From Tricholoma matsutake (lineage: Eukaryota; Basidiomycota; Agaricomycetes; Agaricales; Tricholomataceae), in NCBI GenBank assembly GCA_026075535.2, contig AP026539.1, forward strand, positions 620,001-684,000: a DNA stretch of 64,000 nucleotides, given 5' to 3'. This document shows, one piece after another, positions 12,181 through 23,638 of the stretch. Each line of letters starts with the position of its first letter. Position 1 is the first letter of the stretch. A program made the position numbers and the translations under genes. The notes under the pieces are model-generated. The model was given only the letters and a program-made list of their open reading frames with translations, did no database searches and was not told the DNA's origin.

Positions 12181-12736
12181 TGATAGAACAATAATAATTC
12201 ACTTGTAGATTCAGTCATGATTCAGGTCCCATTAAGCGGTGTGAATCATCCATAAATTGCCCAGAATTACTCTGACCATCAAATTTTCAAGCGCAATTCA
12301 AGTGTCGATTAAGCACACATCAAGGAAAGTCCTGTTTTGGGTTAATATTTAAAATAAGACTTGAGAGAACGTGAATCACAAAGTGAAACATGATTCAGAA
12401 GGCGATTTGACGATTCAGAGTTTTTGATGATTCATGTTTGTAACTGATCAATAACAATTGTAATGAAACTATCAATAACAGTTTGTAATCGAATGTATTG
12501 AAGTCATTACTATAGGTTACCGGTAATTTAGATAGCTGGATGAAAAATTTCCTTTAATACTCAAAATCCGCATCTCAGCTAATTTTTTTGTCCCACGGTT
12601 AGTAAAGTCAGTAATTTTTGTAATGGTTGCTGGAATGTGGGAAAAAATTACTGACCGTGGGGAAAACAGACATGGAAAAACAGTCACACTGAATTTTTCA
12701 TCGATTCCCGGTTTGAAGAATGAGTCTTAACTTTGT
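12181..12736. other. AT-rich intergenic stretch
   Basis: No gene seen. From about 12440 it contains scattered GTTTGTAAT motifs related to the minisatellite that follows and to the one at 21.3-21.9 kb. Confidence 0.5.
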
Positions 12737-13240
12737 TAAGGACTCGTAACTTTTATTGACCTCATTACAAACTTTTACCAACCTCATTACAAACTTTTAC
12801 TAGCCTCATTACAAACTTTTAGTTACCTCATTACAAAACTTTACTGACCATATTACAAACTTTTATTGACCTCATTACAAACTTCTACTAGCCTCATTAC
12901 AAACTTTTAGTTACCTCATTACAAACTTTCACTGACCTCATTACAAAACTTTACTGACCATACTCATTACAAAACTTTACTGACCATATTACAAACTTTT
13001 ACTGACCTCATTACAAGCCTTTATTAACCACATTACAAACTCATTACAAACTTTTGGTTACCTCATTACAAAACTTTACTGACCATATTACAAACTTTTA
13101 CTGACTTCATTACAAACTTTTATTTACCTCATTACAAAACCTTACTGACCTCATTATAAACTTTTATTTACCTCATTCCAAACTTTTACTATCCTCATGA
13201 CAAAACTTTACTGACTTCCTTACAAACTTTACTGACCTCA
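12737..13240 (+). repeat. 22-bp minisatellite (CCTCATTACAAACTTTTACT)
   Basis: About twenty tandem units of a 22-mer such as CCTCATTACAAACTTTTACT plus two variable bases, with substitutions and a few partial units. One or two reverse-complement units reappear at 15216-15250, on the far side of the purine/pyrimidine tract, so the array belongs to a larger inverted repeat. Noncoding. Confidence 0.9.
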
Positions 13241-14393
13241 TTTAGGTGGGTTAGATAAGGGAGGTGAGGTGCATGAGATGGGGTGGGATGGATAAGATGA
13301 GGAAAGGTAAGATAGGGAGAGGAGGTGGATAAAAAATGGGGAGGTGGGGTGGGGTGAATAAGGGGAGGGGGAAATAAGGTGGAGAGGGGGGGGGATAAAT
13401 GGGTACAGGGAATGGAGTGGATAAGACAGGGAATGGGGGATGAAGTGGGGAGGGGGGATAAAATAGGCAGGGGGGAGGAGGGGTGGGGTGGGTAAAATGG
13501 GGAAGGGAATAAGATGAGCAGGGGATGCCATGGGGTGGGGGGTAAAATGGGGAGGTTGGGAGGGTGGGTGGGTGGATAAGTTGGAGAGGGAGGGGGATAA
13601 GTTGGAGAGGGATGGGGATAAGATGAGGAGGGGGATACAATGGGGAGGGCATGTGGGGTGTATAAGATGAGGAGAGAGGATTAGGTGGATAAGTTGGAGA
13701 GGGGATAAAATAGGGAGGGGGGATAAAATAGGGAGGGGGGATAAAATAGGGAGGGGGGATAAAATAGGGAGGGGGGATAAAATAGGGAGGGGGGATAAAA
13801 TAGGGAGGAGGGGTGGGGTGGATAAAATGAGGAGGTGGGATGGGGTGAATAAGATGAGGAGAGAGGGTGGGGTGGGTAAGTTGGAGAGGGGGGGATAAAA
13901 TGGGGAGGCTGGATAAGATGGGGTGGAAGAGTGGGGTGGATACAATAGGGAGGGGGGGAATAAAATAGGGAGGGGGGGATAAGATGGGGTGGAAGGGTGG
14001 GGTGGATACAATCGGGAGGGGGGAATAAAATAGGGAGGGGGGGATAAGATGGGGGGAGAGTTGGGATGGATAGAATGGGGAGGAGGGGTAGGGTGGATAA
14101 GATGGGGAAAGGGGGTGGGGGGTGGATAAGATGGGGACAGGGGATGGGGGTGGATAAGATGGGGAAAAGGGGTGGAGGGGTGGATAAGATGGGGAAAGGG
14201 GGTGGGGGGTGGATAAGATGGGGAGAGGAGGGGTGGGGGGTGGATAAGATGGGGAGAGGGGGTCAGTTGGATAAGATGAAGATGGGGGAATAAAATAGGG
14301 ACAGAGAATAAAATAAGGAGGGGGACTTAGATAGGAAGAGGGGGTGGGGTGATAAGATGAGGAGGGGGGATAAGATAAGGAGAGGGGGAGTAG
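13241..14393 (+). repeat. G/A-rich tandem tract, about 18-bp period
   Basis: Over 1.1 kb the plus strand is almost purely purine with sparse T and few C, built of units like GGGGGGATAAAATAGGGA (six near-identical 18-mers at 13700-13810) and GGATAAGATGGGGA. Long minus-strand frames here are low-complexity Pro/Ser/Ile translations of the repeat, not genes. The tract could form G-quadruplex or triplex structures (inference). Confidence 0.92.
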
Positions 14394-14462
14394 CATATGG
14401 TGAAAACAATGGAACAAAGTTTAATAATATATGTAGTGGATAGAGAAAATAAAGAACCAAAA

Positions 14463-15250
14463 CATTCCTTCTCACTCCTCCCCTTTTGATGCACCTTATG
14501 CACTCCCCCTCCCCATCCCAATCCATATTATTTACCCTATCTTATGCATTCCCCCTTCCCATCTTATTCACCCATCCCCCCTTCTGCATCTCATGCACCC
14601 TACCCCTCCTCTGCACCTTACTCCCCCTTTCCATCTCATGCACCCACCCATCTTTCCCATCCTATTTCCCCTTCCCAATTTTATCCCTCCTTTCCATTTT
14701 ATCCAGCCCAACCCCCACTCAATCTTATCCCCCATGTTATCCACCCCAACCCTCCTCCCCATTTTATTCCCCTTCCCATTTTATTCCCCCCCTGTCCATT
14801 TTATCCACCCCAACCCCCCTGTCCATCGTTTCCCCCCCACACCCCATTTTATCCACCCCAACCCCCCTCCCCATTTTATCCCCCCCTCCCCATTTTATCC
14901 CCCCCCTCCCCATTTATCCCCCCCCTCCCCATTTTACCCTCCCCCCTCCCCATTTTACCCTCCTCCCTTCCCCATCTCACCCTCCCCCCTCCCCATCTCA
15001 CCTTCCCCCCTCCCCATCTCACCCTCCCCCCTCCCCATATCTCCACCCATTTTACCCCCCCCCCCTCCCCATTTTATCCACCCCAACCCCCCACCCCATT
15101 CTATCCCTCCTTCCCATTTCATTTCCCCCTCCCCATCTTATTTCCCCCCTGGCCATGTTATCTCCTCTTCCCCATTTTATCTACCCCATCCCCCTCCTCA
15201 TTTTGCCTCCCCAAATGAGATTAGTAAAGTTTTGTAATGAGGTTAATAAA
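14463..15250 (-). repeat. C/T-rich mirror of the purine tract
   Basis: Units like CCCCATTTTATCCACCCC are the reverse complement of the G/A units to the left, separated by about 70 bp of ordinary sequence (14394-14462). At 15216-15250 the tract ends in reverse-complement 22-mers (AAAGTTTTGTAATGAGGT). So 12737-15250 reads as one giant, unequal inverted repeat whose strand skew flips near 14430. Confidence 0.9.
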
Positions 15251-15529
15251 TGATTGGCAGCAGGGTTTAATGTAGTAATTGCAATAGTTTGAGACTTATC
15301 TGGTTTCATAGGACACAGATGTAAGAATTAGTGAGATTTACTATCTACAACAATACTATCACCATATCTGTGCTAACAAACAGCCAGGCCTTTATTAAGA
15401 GAATTAGGACATGCAAAATGGCCACTGCTCAGTATCTGATCAAAAAATTCCTAACCTTGACAGACAGAATCAATATCACTAACACAAACCCCAACTCGAA
15501 GCAGTTCAAACTAGTTTGGATCTCAGGCC

Positions 15530-17008
15530 CCTAATAATAATCCTTTTTCAATGTACATATTTAATCATGAAATATGATGAAAATTATACCAATCTCTTCT
15601 AACATATTGAGAATTAAAATATAGTGTAAGAATTTAGCATAATAGGAAACAAAATATGGTAAAGCTATATTGAATATTGATAACATATTTTCTATCAAAA
15701 TAATGAGAATATTGTGCATCAAAAGATACATTATACTTTTATCATATTTCATTATGAAATATGGTAAATTTCATTGCTGATATTTTGTCACAAAATATGA
15801 TAAAAATATTGTAAATAACATTTCAAATAATATTCAACATATGTTTAGCATAATTACAAGTTATTTTATACAGAAGTATTTAAGCTATTGTTCTTTATTT
15901 TTGTTTGAAATGAAGAATAATGCTGTCAAGAACCGTTCCTCGCCTGATTGGAACCTGCATCCATCTGACCCTTTCCCACATGTCAAACCTGACATTTGTC
16001 TATGTCTCCCAATTTTGTTCCTGGCTGCCTTGCACTGCCCACACTGCTGTGCACCAGGCTGCCTTGTACAGCACCCACGGCTGCCTTCCCAAGGCTGCTG
16101 TCTCTATTGCAAATTTGACTACAGATTCCTGTGTACCTCCCACTAGATAATTTATCTACGCAGTCAAGACACTGCCGCAGTCTTCGTTCCTGTTCCGCAT
16201 TTATTCCGGACTACAGTATTTAAGCTTAGTTAGTTTTGCCTTGTATTCCTCAGTTCATATATTGACATAGACTTGACTTTAACCTGCCAATCTAAACCCC
16301 CTTCTACTCCAACCTCAGTTCTCTAAGAGTCTGAACTCCATTCGACTCGACCTCTAGTCTCCCTCTGAAGTTCTAAACTCATCTGAACTTAACCTAAGTC
16401 CCTCCGTACTCCTCCCCACATTTACCTGCACCTTCCCACTTCTACCTCCAAACCTTCATCTTTAAATTAGGACACCAGACAAGGTGAAGGGTGCAGCTTC
16501 TTACAAGCTAAAGCCAAGTCCTTTCCATTTCCCCTCCCACAGAATCTGCAATGACCCAACAACCTTCCATAATCAACACCTGCAGGGTCCAATTGGATTC
16601 CAACAAACCTTCAGGATCAGTTCTTAACAAATGCTTGAAATTAAAGACAATAGCTTAAATATTTCTACATAAAATAACCCATAATTATGCTAAACAAATG
16701 TTGAATATTTTTTGAAATGTTATTTACAATATTTTTATCATATTTTGTGACAAAATATCAGCAATGAAATTTACCATATTTCATAATGAAATATGATAAA
16801 AGTATAATGTATCTTTTGATGCACAATATTCTCATTATTTTGATAGAAAATATGTTATCAATATTCAATATAGCTTTACCATATTTTGTTCCCTATTATG
16901 CTGAATTTGTACACTATATTTTATTTCTCAATATGTTAGAAGAGATTGGTATAATTTTTATCATATTTTATAATTAAATATGTACATTGAAAAAGGATTA
17001 TTATTAGG
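15530..17008. mobile_element. AT-rich foldback element, about 768 bp before insertion of an LTR
   Basis: The left arm (15530-15923, starting CCTAATAATAATCC) and the right arm (16635-17008, ending GGATTATTATTAGG) are near-perfect reverse complements over about 370-390 bp. Without the LTR at 15924-16629 the two arms would almost meet, giving a nearly continuous palindrome. No transposase is present and I found no convincing target duplication outside the arms, so the class (foldback or MITE-like) is inferred from structure alone. Confidence 0.85.
15924..16629 (+). mobile_element. Solo LTR, Gypsy LTR family 1
   Basis: A 706-bp sequence starts TGTCAAGAACCGTTCC and ends AGTTCTTAACA. It is flanked by the 5-bp duplication AATGC (15919-15923 and 16630-16634). 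The same LTR occurs at 47625, 48226-48929 (reverse) and 52644-53358. With no internal region and an intact duplication it is a solo LTR left by recombination. It sits close to the dyad centre of the foldback element. Confidence 0.93.
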
Positions 17009-17898
17009 ATATTTTAAAGATATTTTCTTTGCTAATATTGTTTCTCACACCCTGTGTGAGTCAAGGTTGTCAAGTTCATCCACCATCTGCATGGTTTCAA
17101 CATCCTTTTGTTCTTTATCCCCTTGTGCCCCCTGCTGAATCCCATTTTATGTTCAGACAACCTGGTTCTTCCAAGGTTTCTCCATCAACCCCTTGTCTAA
17201 TTTTGACAGATTGGCCCAGTACCGCTTGAGGGTGCTACCTTTTGCCATCCTCAAGGGATTCCTACTGAATAAGCCTTGTAAGATCCTAATCCCATATTTG
17301 ACTGTTGTGAGAATCTGTTATGGCTCATTAGAGATGCTACAATTCTCTGGGAAAAATTAGAAACTGACTCCTCCATAAGTGTTGTGCAGGTGGTCCATGC
17401 AGAAATGAATTGAGAAGATGTCAATGTTGTAGTGGGGTCAATATCAACAGACAAGTTCCAGATACATCACTGTTTTCTCAGTCCATTCTTTGAGTTTGCT
17501 TTCATTATCTACACCATCCATTTGCTGAACTGATCTACACCTTGGTTCAGTTTCATCTGACAGCCCCCAACATTTTTGTATATCTTCTCTGCCAGTTCAG
17601 CAACATAGTGATGTATGCAAGGTGTCAGGCACCTTCTTCCCCATTGGCTAGCATCAGTTCTGCATCATATTTGTACTATTAGTGCCATGCCATCTTTTTC
17701 CCATCTCATGTAATTCACTCACCTTTGTTGTATAATGCTACTCCCCATATTCTGATGTTGAATTGAACTTTCTTCTCCATCTTGATCTGGCTTTCCCTCA
17801 ATCACACCCAATCATAGCATTAGCATGTCCACAATATTAGGGGTCCAGTGGATGCTGGCTGGATCTATGGCATCCTTCAGAACCTTGTGTCCTATTGT
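17009..17898. other. No recognisable gene
   Basis: Short frames only. The right end (from 17899) starts TAGTGTTCAAGGGTCCAGTC, a hAT-like end resembling those at 9048 and 24736, into which the Tc1/mariner element is inserted. Confidence 0.45.
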
Positions 17899-18026
17899 TA
17901 GTGTTCAAGGGTCCAGTCTATAAGACTGGAAAAAGACCAGGCCCTTACAGTGCTTTTCACATGTATATGGAAAACCAGAAAAATAAAAATATTTGTGTCC
18001 TTATGTGGTTGTGTTAGATCTTAGAC

Positions 18027-19098
18027 ATGCCTCATCACCATATCTCAAAAAACTTGAAAGCACACATTCCTGCCCTGTTTTATAAACAAGATTTCACAGT
18101 TAAGGAGATCTGCAGGATCCTTGGAATCAAGAAATCAATTGTCTATTCATCTCTGTCATACTTCAGAACTTATGGCATTGCACACAATCCTCGTGTTCAT
18201 CATAAAACTGGCAGACATCAATTGCTTGATTCCACAGATATCAAGTGTGTCTCCTCCCTAATCAACTGAAGGCATACAATATATCTAGATGAAATCCAAG
18301 ATGAGCTATGTCAACATCAAGGAATCCATATTTCAGTGCTGACACTCTGCAGAACACTTCAGCAGCTCAACCTCACACACAAAGTGGTATCAGCCTGTGT
18401 GCTGGAGTGGGATGATCTCGTTTGGTCAGCATTTATGAATCATATAGCTGAAGAAGTCCCAGATCCACAAATGATGATGTTTATTGATGAAGCTGCATGG
18501 AATTGAAGGTCATCCCAGTGACCAAAGGGGTGGGCATTGTTGGGGAGGAGATGTGTCCAAAAGCGGTTTTTTGTCTGTGGAGATCATTATTCCATCCTTC
18601 CCATCCTAACTCTTGATGGCCTCATTACATATGACATCATCCCAGGATCTGTGACCTCTGAACATTTCATAGAATTTCTTTGTGAATTGGTTGTAAGTCT
18701 GATTGTGACCCTTGCTCAAAACCATCATCGATAGGACCTGTTCTCTATCTAGATTCCTCTAACCAACCCATATCCAGGTCCTTGCAGTGTTCTCATTCTT
18801 GATAATTGTAGCATCCACCACTCAGAGGAAGTTGGAGCTCTTGTAGAAGATGATGCATGTAAGGAATTTTATTTTGTGTGCCAAATGTCTGGTGACATCT
18901 TTGCCAGAATGCAAGCTTATCTTCCTCCCACCCTACTCCCCAAATCTCAATCCAATTGAACAAGCATTTTCATCAATCAAAGCCTTTCTGCATCATCACT
19001 GGCAGGACTTTTCCCTTTCAATCATAGATCATGCATGTCAGAATATTACAGCAGAGAAGGCATGGGGTTTCTTCTGGGCATCAGGATATGTAGTGTAA
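18027..19098 (+). pseudogene. Tc1/mariner-like DDE transposase, inactivated
   Basis: ATG at 18027 starts an N-terminal helix-turn-helix (FTVKEICRILGIKKSIVYSS) that would bind the element ends. The catalytic part shows MMMFIDEAAWN (first Asp), LILDNCSIHHSEEV (second Asp) and FLPPYSPNLNPIEQAFSSIK (acidic third residue), the DDE layout of IS630/Tc1 transposases, which cut and paste at TA. In-frame TGA codons at 18267-18269, 18504-18506 and 18519-18521 stand where Arg fits (for example SQ-stop-PKGWA). A frameshift separates the last block (from 18850). Nonfunctional, but its TIRs and target duplication are intact. Confidence 0.85.
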
Positions 19099-19169
19099 CA
19101 GTATTTTGTATGATCATGCAACTACAAGTACAGTGATTTGGATACAACAGTAACAAACAAACAAAAATA

Positions 19170-20908
19170 ACTAAGGCAATTCATCTTGTTCCACATACAT
19201 TCTGTCAAGGACAGGAATATAATTGTCTGGCAAGGGCACAAGTTGGCCACACGCCTCACAGAATTAGGCCTAATTGAAGTCCTGTTCCAGATGCTGCCTG
19301 CCTGGAGTGATTCATGGACCATACAGTCTTGCACTGCTGCCGTTGTTGTGAAACCTCTTCTCGAACTGCACCTTGATGTTCAGAGGTGCGGAGGGTCCAG
19401 TGGGGTGTGTTGACCTGCCAGAATCTTCATCAGGCTGTTTGCGCTTCTTAGATTCTGATTCAATGTTCCACCAGTGTAGTGCATTCTGCTTCAGACAGAT
19501 GACATCACCCTCAGACAAACCAATGCCTAGTAAAGTTGTAGATGTACCTACGACACCCCATAGTGATGGGGCGTGTTTGAAGGTGAGGCCACATTGTTTG
19601 AAGGTGTCATGGTATGTCCAAAGATGTTAGAGGATGTTCAAAGATGTTTGAAGGACTTTGTGGGTGTTTGAAGATGTTTGAAGGATCTATGAAAGGTTGT
19701 TGGTGGTTGTAGACTTTGTCAGATGGTCCCCTGACAGCTTTGATGGAGTATTCCAAGGAGAGCTAAGAGCAGCAGAGGATGCATCAGATTTGTTGTTTGG
19801 TGTTGAAGGTGCTGTGTGAGGAGTTGGTTGAACCATTGCAACAAGACCCTGGACAATTGAGGCCACATGGGCAAGATCAGATGGCTGAGAAACAGAAGAG
19901 TTTTAGATTGAGGTTGAGGTTGAATGGGAGCATGGGAGAGTCACATGATGATTGATGGGGTTGAAGGTTGCAGAGGGGTGCATGGCTGTTGCTTTACCAT
20001 CGTACTGAGGCCTGGTTAACTGCATTCAAAGGAGTAGGAAAAAAAAACACAATAGCCCTTGCCCATTCCTTCATCATGAAAGGTGTCAATGGAAATGAAT
20101 CACCATTAGCACCAGGTGCCTTATTGATGTACATGTATCTGCTATCATGATCATTTTGATAGTTGATGGGTAGGGCCTACATGTGCATGCTCACTCTGAT
20201 TGCTATTGTTTAGAGCTGGCAAGGCCTGTAATATTGAGGATTATGATGAATACAACAAAGCTGCTGTGAAGGGTATACTCAAGATGAAACCCAGTAAACC
20301 CCTCAATCTCACCATTGAGCTTGCACAGATTCACAAGTACAGCAAGGTAAATTGTATTGTTTTTTTTTTCATTACAAGATGCCACTAAATCACTGTAGAA
20401 AAAAAAAGTCACAGGGTGAGGAGGGTGCAGAGAGTAGTGAGAATGAGGAAGATGGGGACAATATGGTATGTGATACCTCCAGTTGAGAATATCACAACAC
20501 TGACTATATGCTGTATCATCTCAGGAGAACAGCCTCTCAAAGGTGGATCTTGAGCTTGCCCAATGCTGCAGACACCTCAAAGTCTTACTTTGCAGGAGGG
20601 ACCTGGATCTTGAAAGTAGAGATATGGTTTGCAGTGGCTTGGTATTTTTCTATATGGTGTATCTTCAAGAATGCATTCAAAAGCTCAACATAGTTCATCT
20701 CTGAGAGCTCAAACTTGTGTGTAAATTGCTTGATCTTCATGACCTTTTTGGTGGAGGATTTCTTGTTCTTCTTGTTCACAGCAACAGTTTCAACCACAAT
20801 GAGCTTGGCATTTATCAAAACAAAGTGGACTACAGGAATATCATCTGAAGGGGGTGGAGAGGACATGGTAGGCACTGTTGAATGTATGTAGATGGCATCA
20901 AGCGACAA
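19170..20908 (-). pseudogene. Accessory gene of the mariner-like element (SAM-like, KRFH motif family)
   Basis: Blocks in order: an N-terminal part on minus (20908-20587; PVVHFVLINAKLIVVETVAV, NYVELLNAFLKIHHIEKY); a middle part that now reads on plus (20215-20588; NIEDYDEYNKAAVKGILKMK, KKKSQGEEGAESSENEEDGD, KVDLELAQCC); and a C-terminal part on minus (20214-19170; DSFPLTPFMMKEWARAI, LSEGDVICLKQNALHWW, VQFEKRFHNNGSSARLYGP). I recognise the order from a common mushroom hypothetical-protein family with a SAM-like segment ending in GDVIxLK. Re-inverting 20215-20588 would make the gene collinear. Several stops are present. Whether it helps transposition or is passenger DNA is unknown. Confidence 0.6.
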
Positions 20909-20987
20909 TTGTTAAGTCAAATTGCAAACACAACCACACAAGTATTGTATTTTTCTGGTTTTCCATATACATGTGAAAAGCACTGTA

Positions 20988-21309
20988 ACCAAACTTGACT
21001 GCAAGAGACTGAACTGTCAGTCTTGGTTCACCCGATATTGGGACAGGCCCTTCAGTGTATTTCAACCATTACACATCAGGAAATTTGCTTTTGTAGCCAG
21101 GCTGCCCTGAGTTACCCTGGGATGTCTCTGGATGCCCTGGGGTAATCCAGGGCACCCAGGGCCATATCCCACCCTGGACAGACCCAAGGCAAGGTTGGTT
21201 TTTTTTCCAGCCCTGAGGGAAACCAATTTTGAGCAGGTTTCCCCAGGGCAACCCTGTTTGCCCTGGGACATCATGCACAAAGGCCTGCCCTAAAGATGTT
21301 ACTAACATC
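20988..21309. other. CCCTGGG-rich stretch
   Basis: Many CCCTGGG/CCCAGGG heptamers and small palindromes (for example near 21140-21160 and 21240-21260). No gene. A related CCCTGGGAAA context flanks the Copia insertion at 23080 and 30517. Confidence 0.45.
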
Positions 21310-21900
21310 ATTTCAAATTTGTTTACTGACTTCATTATAATTGTTACAAATGTTACTGACTTCAATACAAACCATTACTACTGATGAACTTGGTAAGTTC
21401 TTTGTTAGTCACCAAAGGACTTACAAGATCCTTGTGTGTATGCAGTAACAGCTTGTTAATACAGGGAGAGACAGAATTAGACCCCAAATATAACAAAGGA
21501 CTTACAAAGTTAGTGTAGTGTGGCAGGAGCTTGTTGATGCAGCTAAAAATATTATTATATGCATAGCATAAGGGCAACTGAACTCACCAAGTTTATGAGT
21601 AATAGTTTGTAATTGAAGTCAGTAACCTGTTTGTAATAGTTGTATCAAGGCAGTTTGTAATTGTTTGTATTGAAGTCAGTAACCTGCTTGTAAGAGTTTG
21701 TATCGAGATGGTTAGTAATTGTTTGTATTGAAGTTAGTAATTTGCTTGTAATAGTTTGTATTCAGGTGGTCAGTAATTGCTTGCAAGAGTTTGTATCAAG
21801 GTTAGTAATTGTTTGTATTGAAGTCACTACAAACTTGTTTACTGACTTCAATACAAATTATTACAAATAGGTTACCAACTTCAATATAAACAATTACAAA
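21310..21900. repeat. Degenerate minisatellite (GTTTGTAAT-GAAGTCAGTAA)
   Basis: Irregular units of 20-40 bp combine GTTTGTAATTG, AAGTCAGTAAC and their complements. The orientation changes near 21830, so the array is itself roughly inverted. The motif resembles the 22-mer at 12737-13240. Confidence 0.7.
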
Positions 21901-22130
21901 AGGTTGCTTGTTAACACTATTACTAGTATTAGCCTGTAGATATGAAATTGTTAGCACCATAAACACATTGACTAACAAAAGACTTACAAAAAATAATGAT
22001 TAGTAGTGACCAAGTCATTACTTCTTGTACAAGTCAACAGGATTTGTTTGGTTGTGTTGTGGCCAGAAACTGCAAGGCATGAAACTAGGTGTCCACTATA
22101 TCACATCATGCTTTTTTCATGCCTAAGTCC

Positions 22131-22345
22131 AAGTTTACATGCACCCCATGGGGCATGTTTTTGCATGTTCACTCTCAACTTGAAATTACAACTAAGTTTT
22201 TCTTTCTTTCCCTTCAACTAAACTAAAAACATTGTCTTTTTTCTAGGTACAGTACTTTTTCATGGCTAAGTCCAAGTTTACATGCACCCCATGGGGTGCA
22301 TTTTCCCATGCTCACTCTGAGCAGTACCATGTGAACTTGTGCCCC
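22131..22345. repeat. Duplicated segment with 16-bp NcoI-centred palindromes
   Basis: A segment starting AAGTCCAAGTTTACATGCAC occurs twice (about 22127 and 22267). Each copy has CCCCATGGGG flanked by matching bases: GCACCCCATGGGGTGC in one place and GTGCCCCATGGGGCAC in another, both perfect palindromes with swapped arm bases. Confidence 0.7.
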
Positions 22346-22449
22346 ATGGGGCACAGAACCACCAAGGTAGCAGTGTATCATAGTAAGTTCATTTTTTATA
22401 AGCTTAGGATTTATTCTAATGTCCCATATGTTGTTTCAAAGGCCTGATT

Positions 22450-22715
22450 AGATGAGAGATTTTTGTGTTCTCATTCTGCTGCAATCACATCATCTGAGTA
22501 CAAGCAGGGGTTTGAGAAGAGGGTACAGTATCTCAGTGAGTTCTTGACCATTTCCTTTGAACTTGGGCTTGATTTGAATGGACAATAGTGTCGTTTAAAG
22601 GTCCCGCTGAGACGAGAGCTTTGTGTGCTCTTGTTCTTCTGCAATCACATTATCTGAGTAAAAGCAGGGGTTTGAGAAAGGGGACAATATCTCAGTGAGT
22701 TCTTGACCATTTTCA
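22450..22715 (-). repeat. Two diverged 160-bp repeat units, reverse orientation
   Basis: GCAATCACAT recurs exactly 160 bp apart (22481 and 22641). The boundary text GTCGTTTAAAGGTCCCGCTG at 22589 matches the reverse complement of the 160-bp units at 25.1-25.9 kb (GTCGTTTGAAGGTCCCGTTG). These are older copies of the same satellite, outside the hAT-like element. Confidence 0.7.
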
Positions 22716-23087
22716 TGTTTGTTGCTTGTTTTTTTATTCATCTAGGGTTCAACTACATGAGAACTCCAACCAGCAGTACCCAACCACCCCACCACCACAA
22801 CCTCACAGCTACAATGTGCTGCCACCCAATGAGAGGCAGCAGCAGTAAATAGTTGCATCTGTCACTCTTTTCGAGTGATGGAAAAGTCTATTTTGTTTGT
22901 TTGTATATCTACTTGAATCTACTTGAGTTGTAGGTTGTAATAAAATTGATTTTTAAATCATTGATGGTGAACTGCAATTACAATATATCATGTATCACAG
23001 GCCATCTCAAGGCATCTCAGGCCATCTCAGGCCATCACAGGCCATCACAGGGCTACTCTAGGGTGCCTGGTGTGTCCTGGGAAATAG
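22716..23087. other. Intergenic, with short GGCCATC microsatellite
   Basis: No gene. From about 22998 GGCCATCTCA/GGCCATCACA is repeated about five times directly before the Copia insertion site. Confidence 0.5.
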
Positions 23088-23092
23088 CCTTT

Positions 23093-23363
23093 TGTTGAAA
23101 TGGATTATTACCTCCAAACCCCATAGACTCATTTAGATGCTTACAGCATTACTTATTGAGGTCTGTGCTTCTGTTTACATACCTTTTGACACATGGTCTG
23201 TGCACAAGTAGAATACATATATAAACCCGCATGTATCTCTATATCTCAACAAGAGAGCTTCCTCTTAACTTCCATCTTGTAGTATTAGCTGTAAGACTAA
23301 GTACACCCAAGGTCAGTAGTCCGACTTGCACTTCACTGCGATGTGAGACATGCTGCTTCTACA
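23093..23363 (+). repeat. 5' LTR of Copia 1
   Basis: Starts TG, ends CA. TATATAAACC at about 23218 is a plausible TATA box for the element transcript. Pairs with 30238-30508. Confidence 0.93.
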
Positions 23364-23638
23364 GGTTATGGGCCCTGGTAGCTAGCTGCAGCAGACTGCG
23401 CCCTAACAGGCTGCGATGCTGTTGGCAATAATGCACTAGGACTTATTGACCTTATGCACTATTGCGCATAGTCTATTGAGCTGCAATCACACCTTGACTG
23501 GTGTGTGTGGGGCTCTGGACATATGCAGCATACTACATTAATGAGTAGCTACAATCGGAAGTGTTTTTTTCCCCTGTGCTTTCATCAGCTTCCATCAATA
23601 AAAATGTGTGCTGACATGTGTTGTTAACAGCAATCACA

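Larger units (their letters stand above)
17948..20985 (+). mobile_element. Tc1/mariner-like element carrying two convergent genes
   Basis: Terminal inverted repeats of about 40 bp (CAGTGCTTTTCACATGTATA at 17948; the complement ends at 20985) are flanked by TA on both sides (17946-17947 and 20986-20987), the target duplication typical of this superfamily. A plus-strand transposase relic fills the left third. The rest holds a minus-strand accessory gene of a basidiomycete family. Both coding regions carry stops. Confidence 0.85.

Noticed and set aside
13238..15253. Long ORFs (up to 388 codons) in the G/A and C/T tracts
   Set aside because: Translations are monotonous Pro/Ser/Ile/Leu or Gly/Trp/Lys repeats produced by the 18-bp tandem unit, present in several frames at once. 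No gene structure.
15924..16150. Coding ORFs in the LTR (for example SNLTFVYVSQFCSWLPCTAH)
   Set aside because: The same frame recurs in every copy of LTR family 1 and is part of the LTR, with differing stops between copies.
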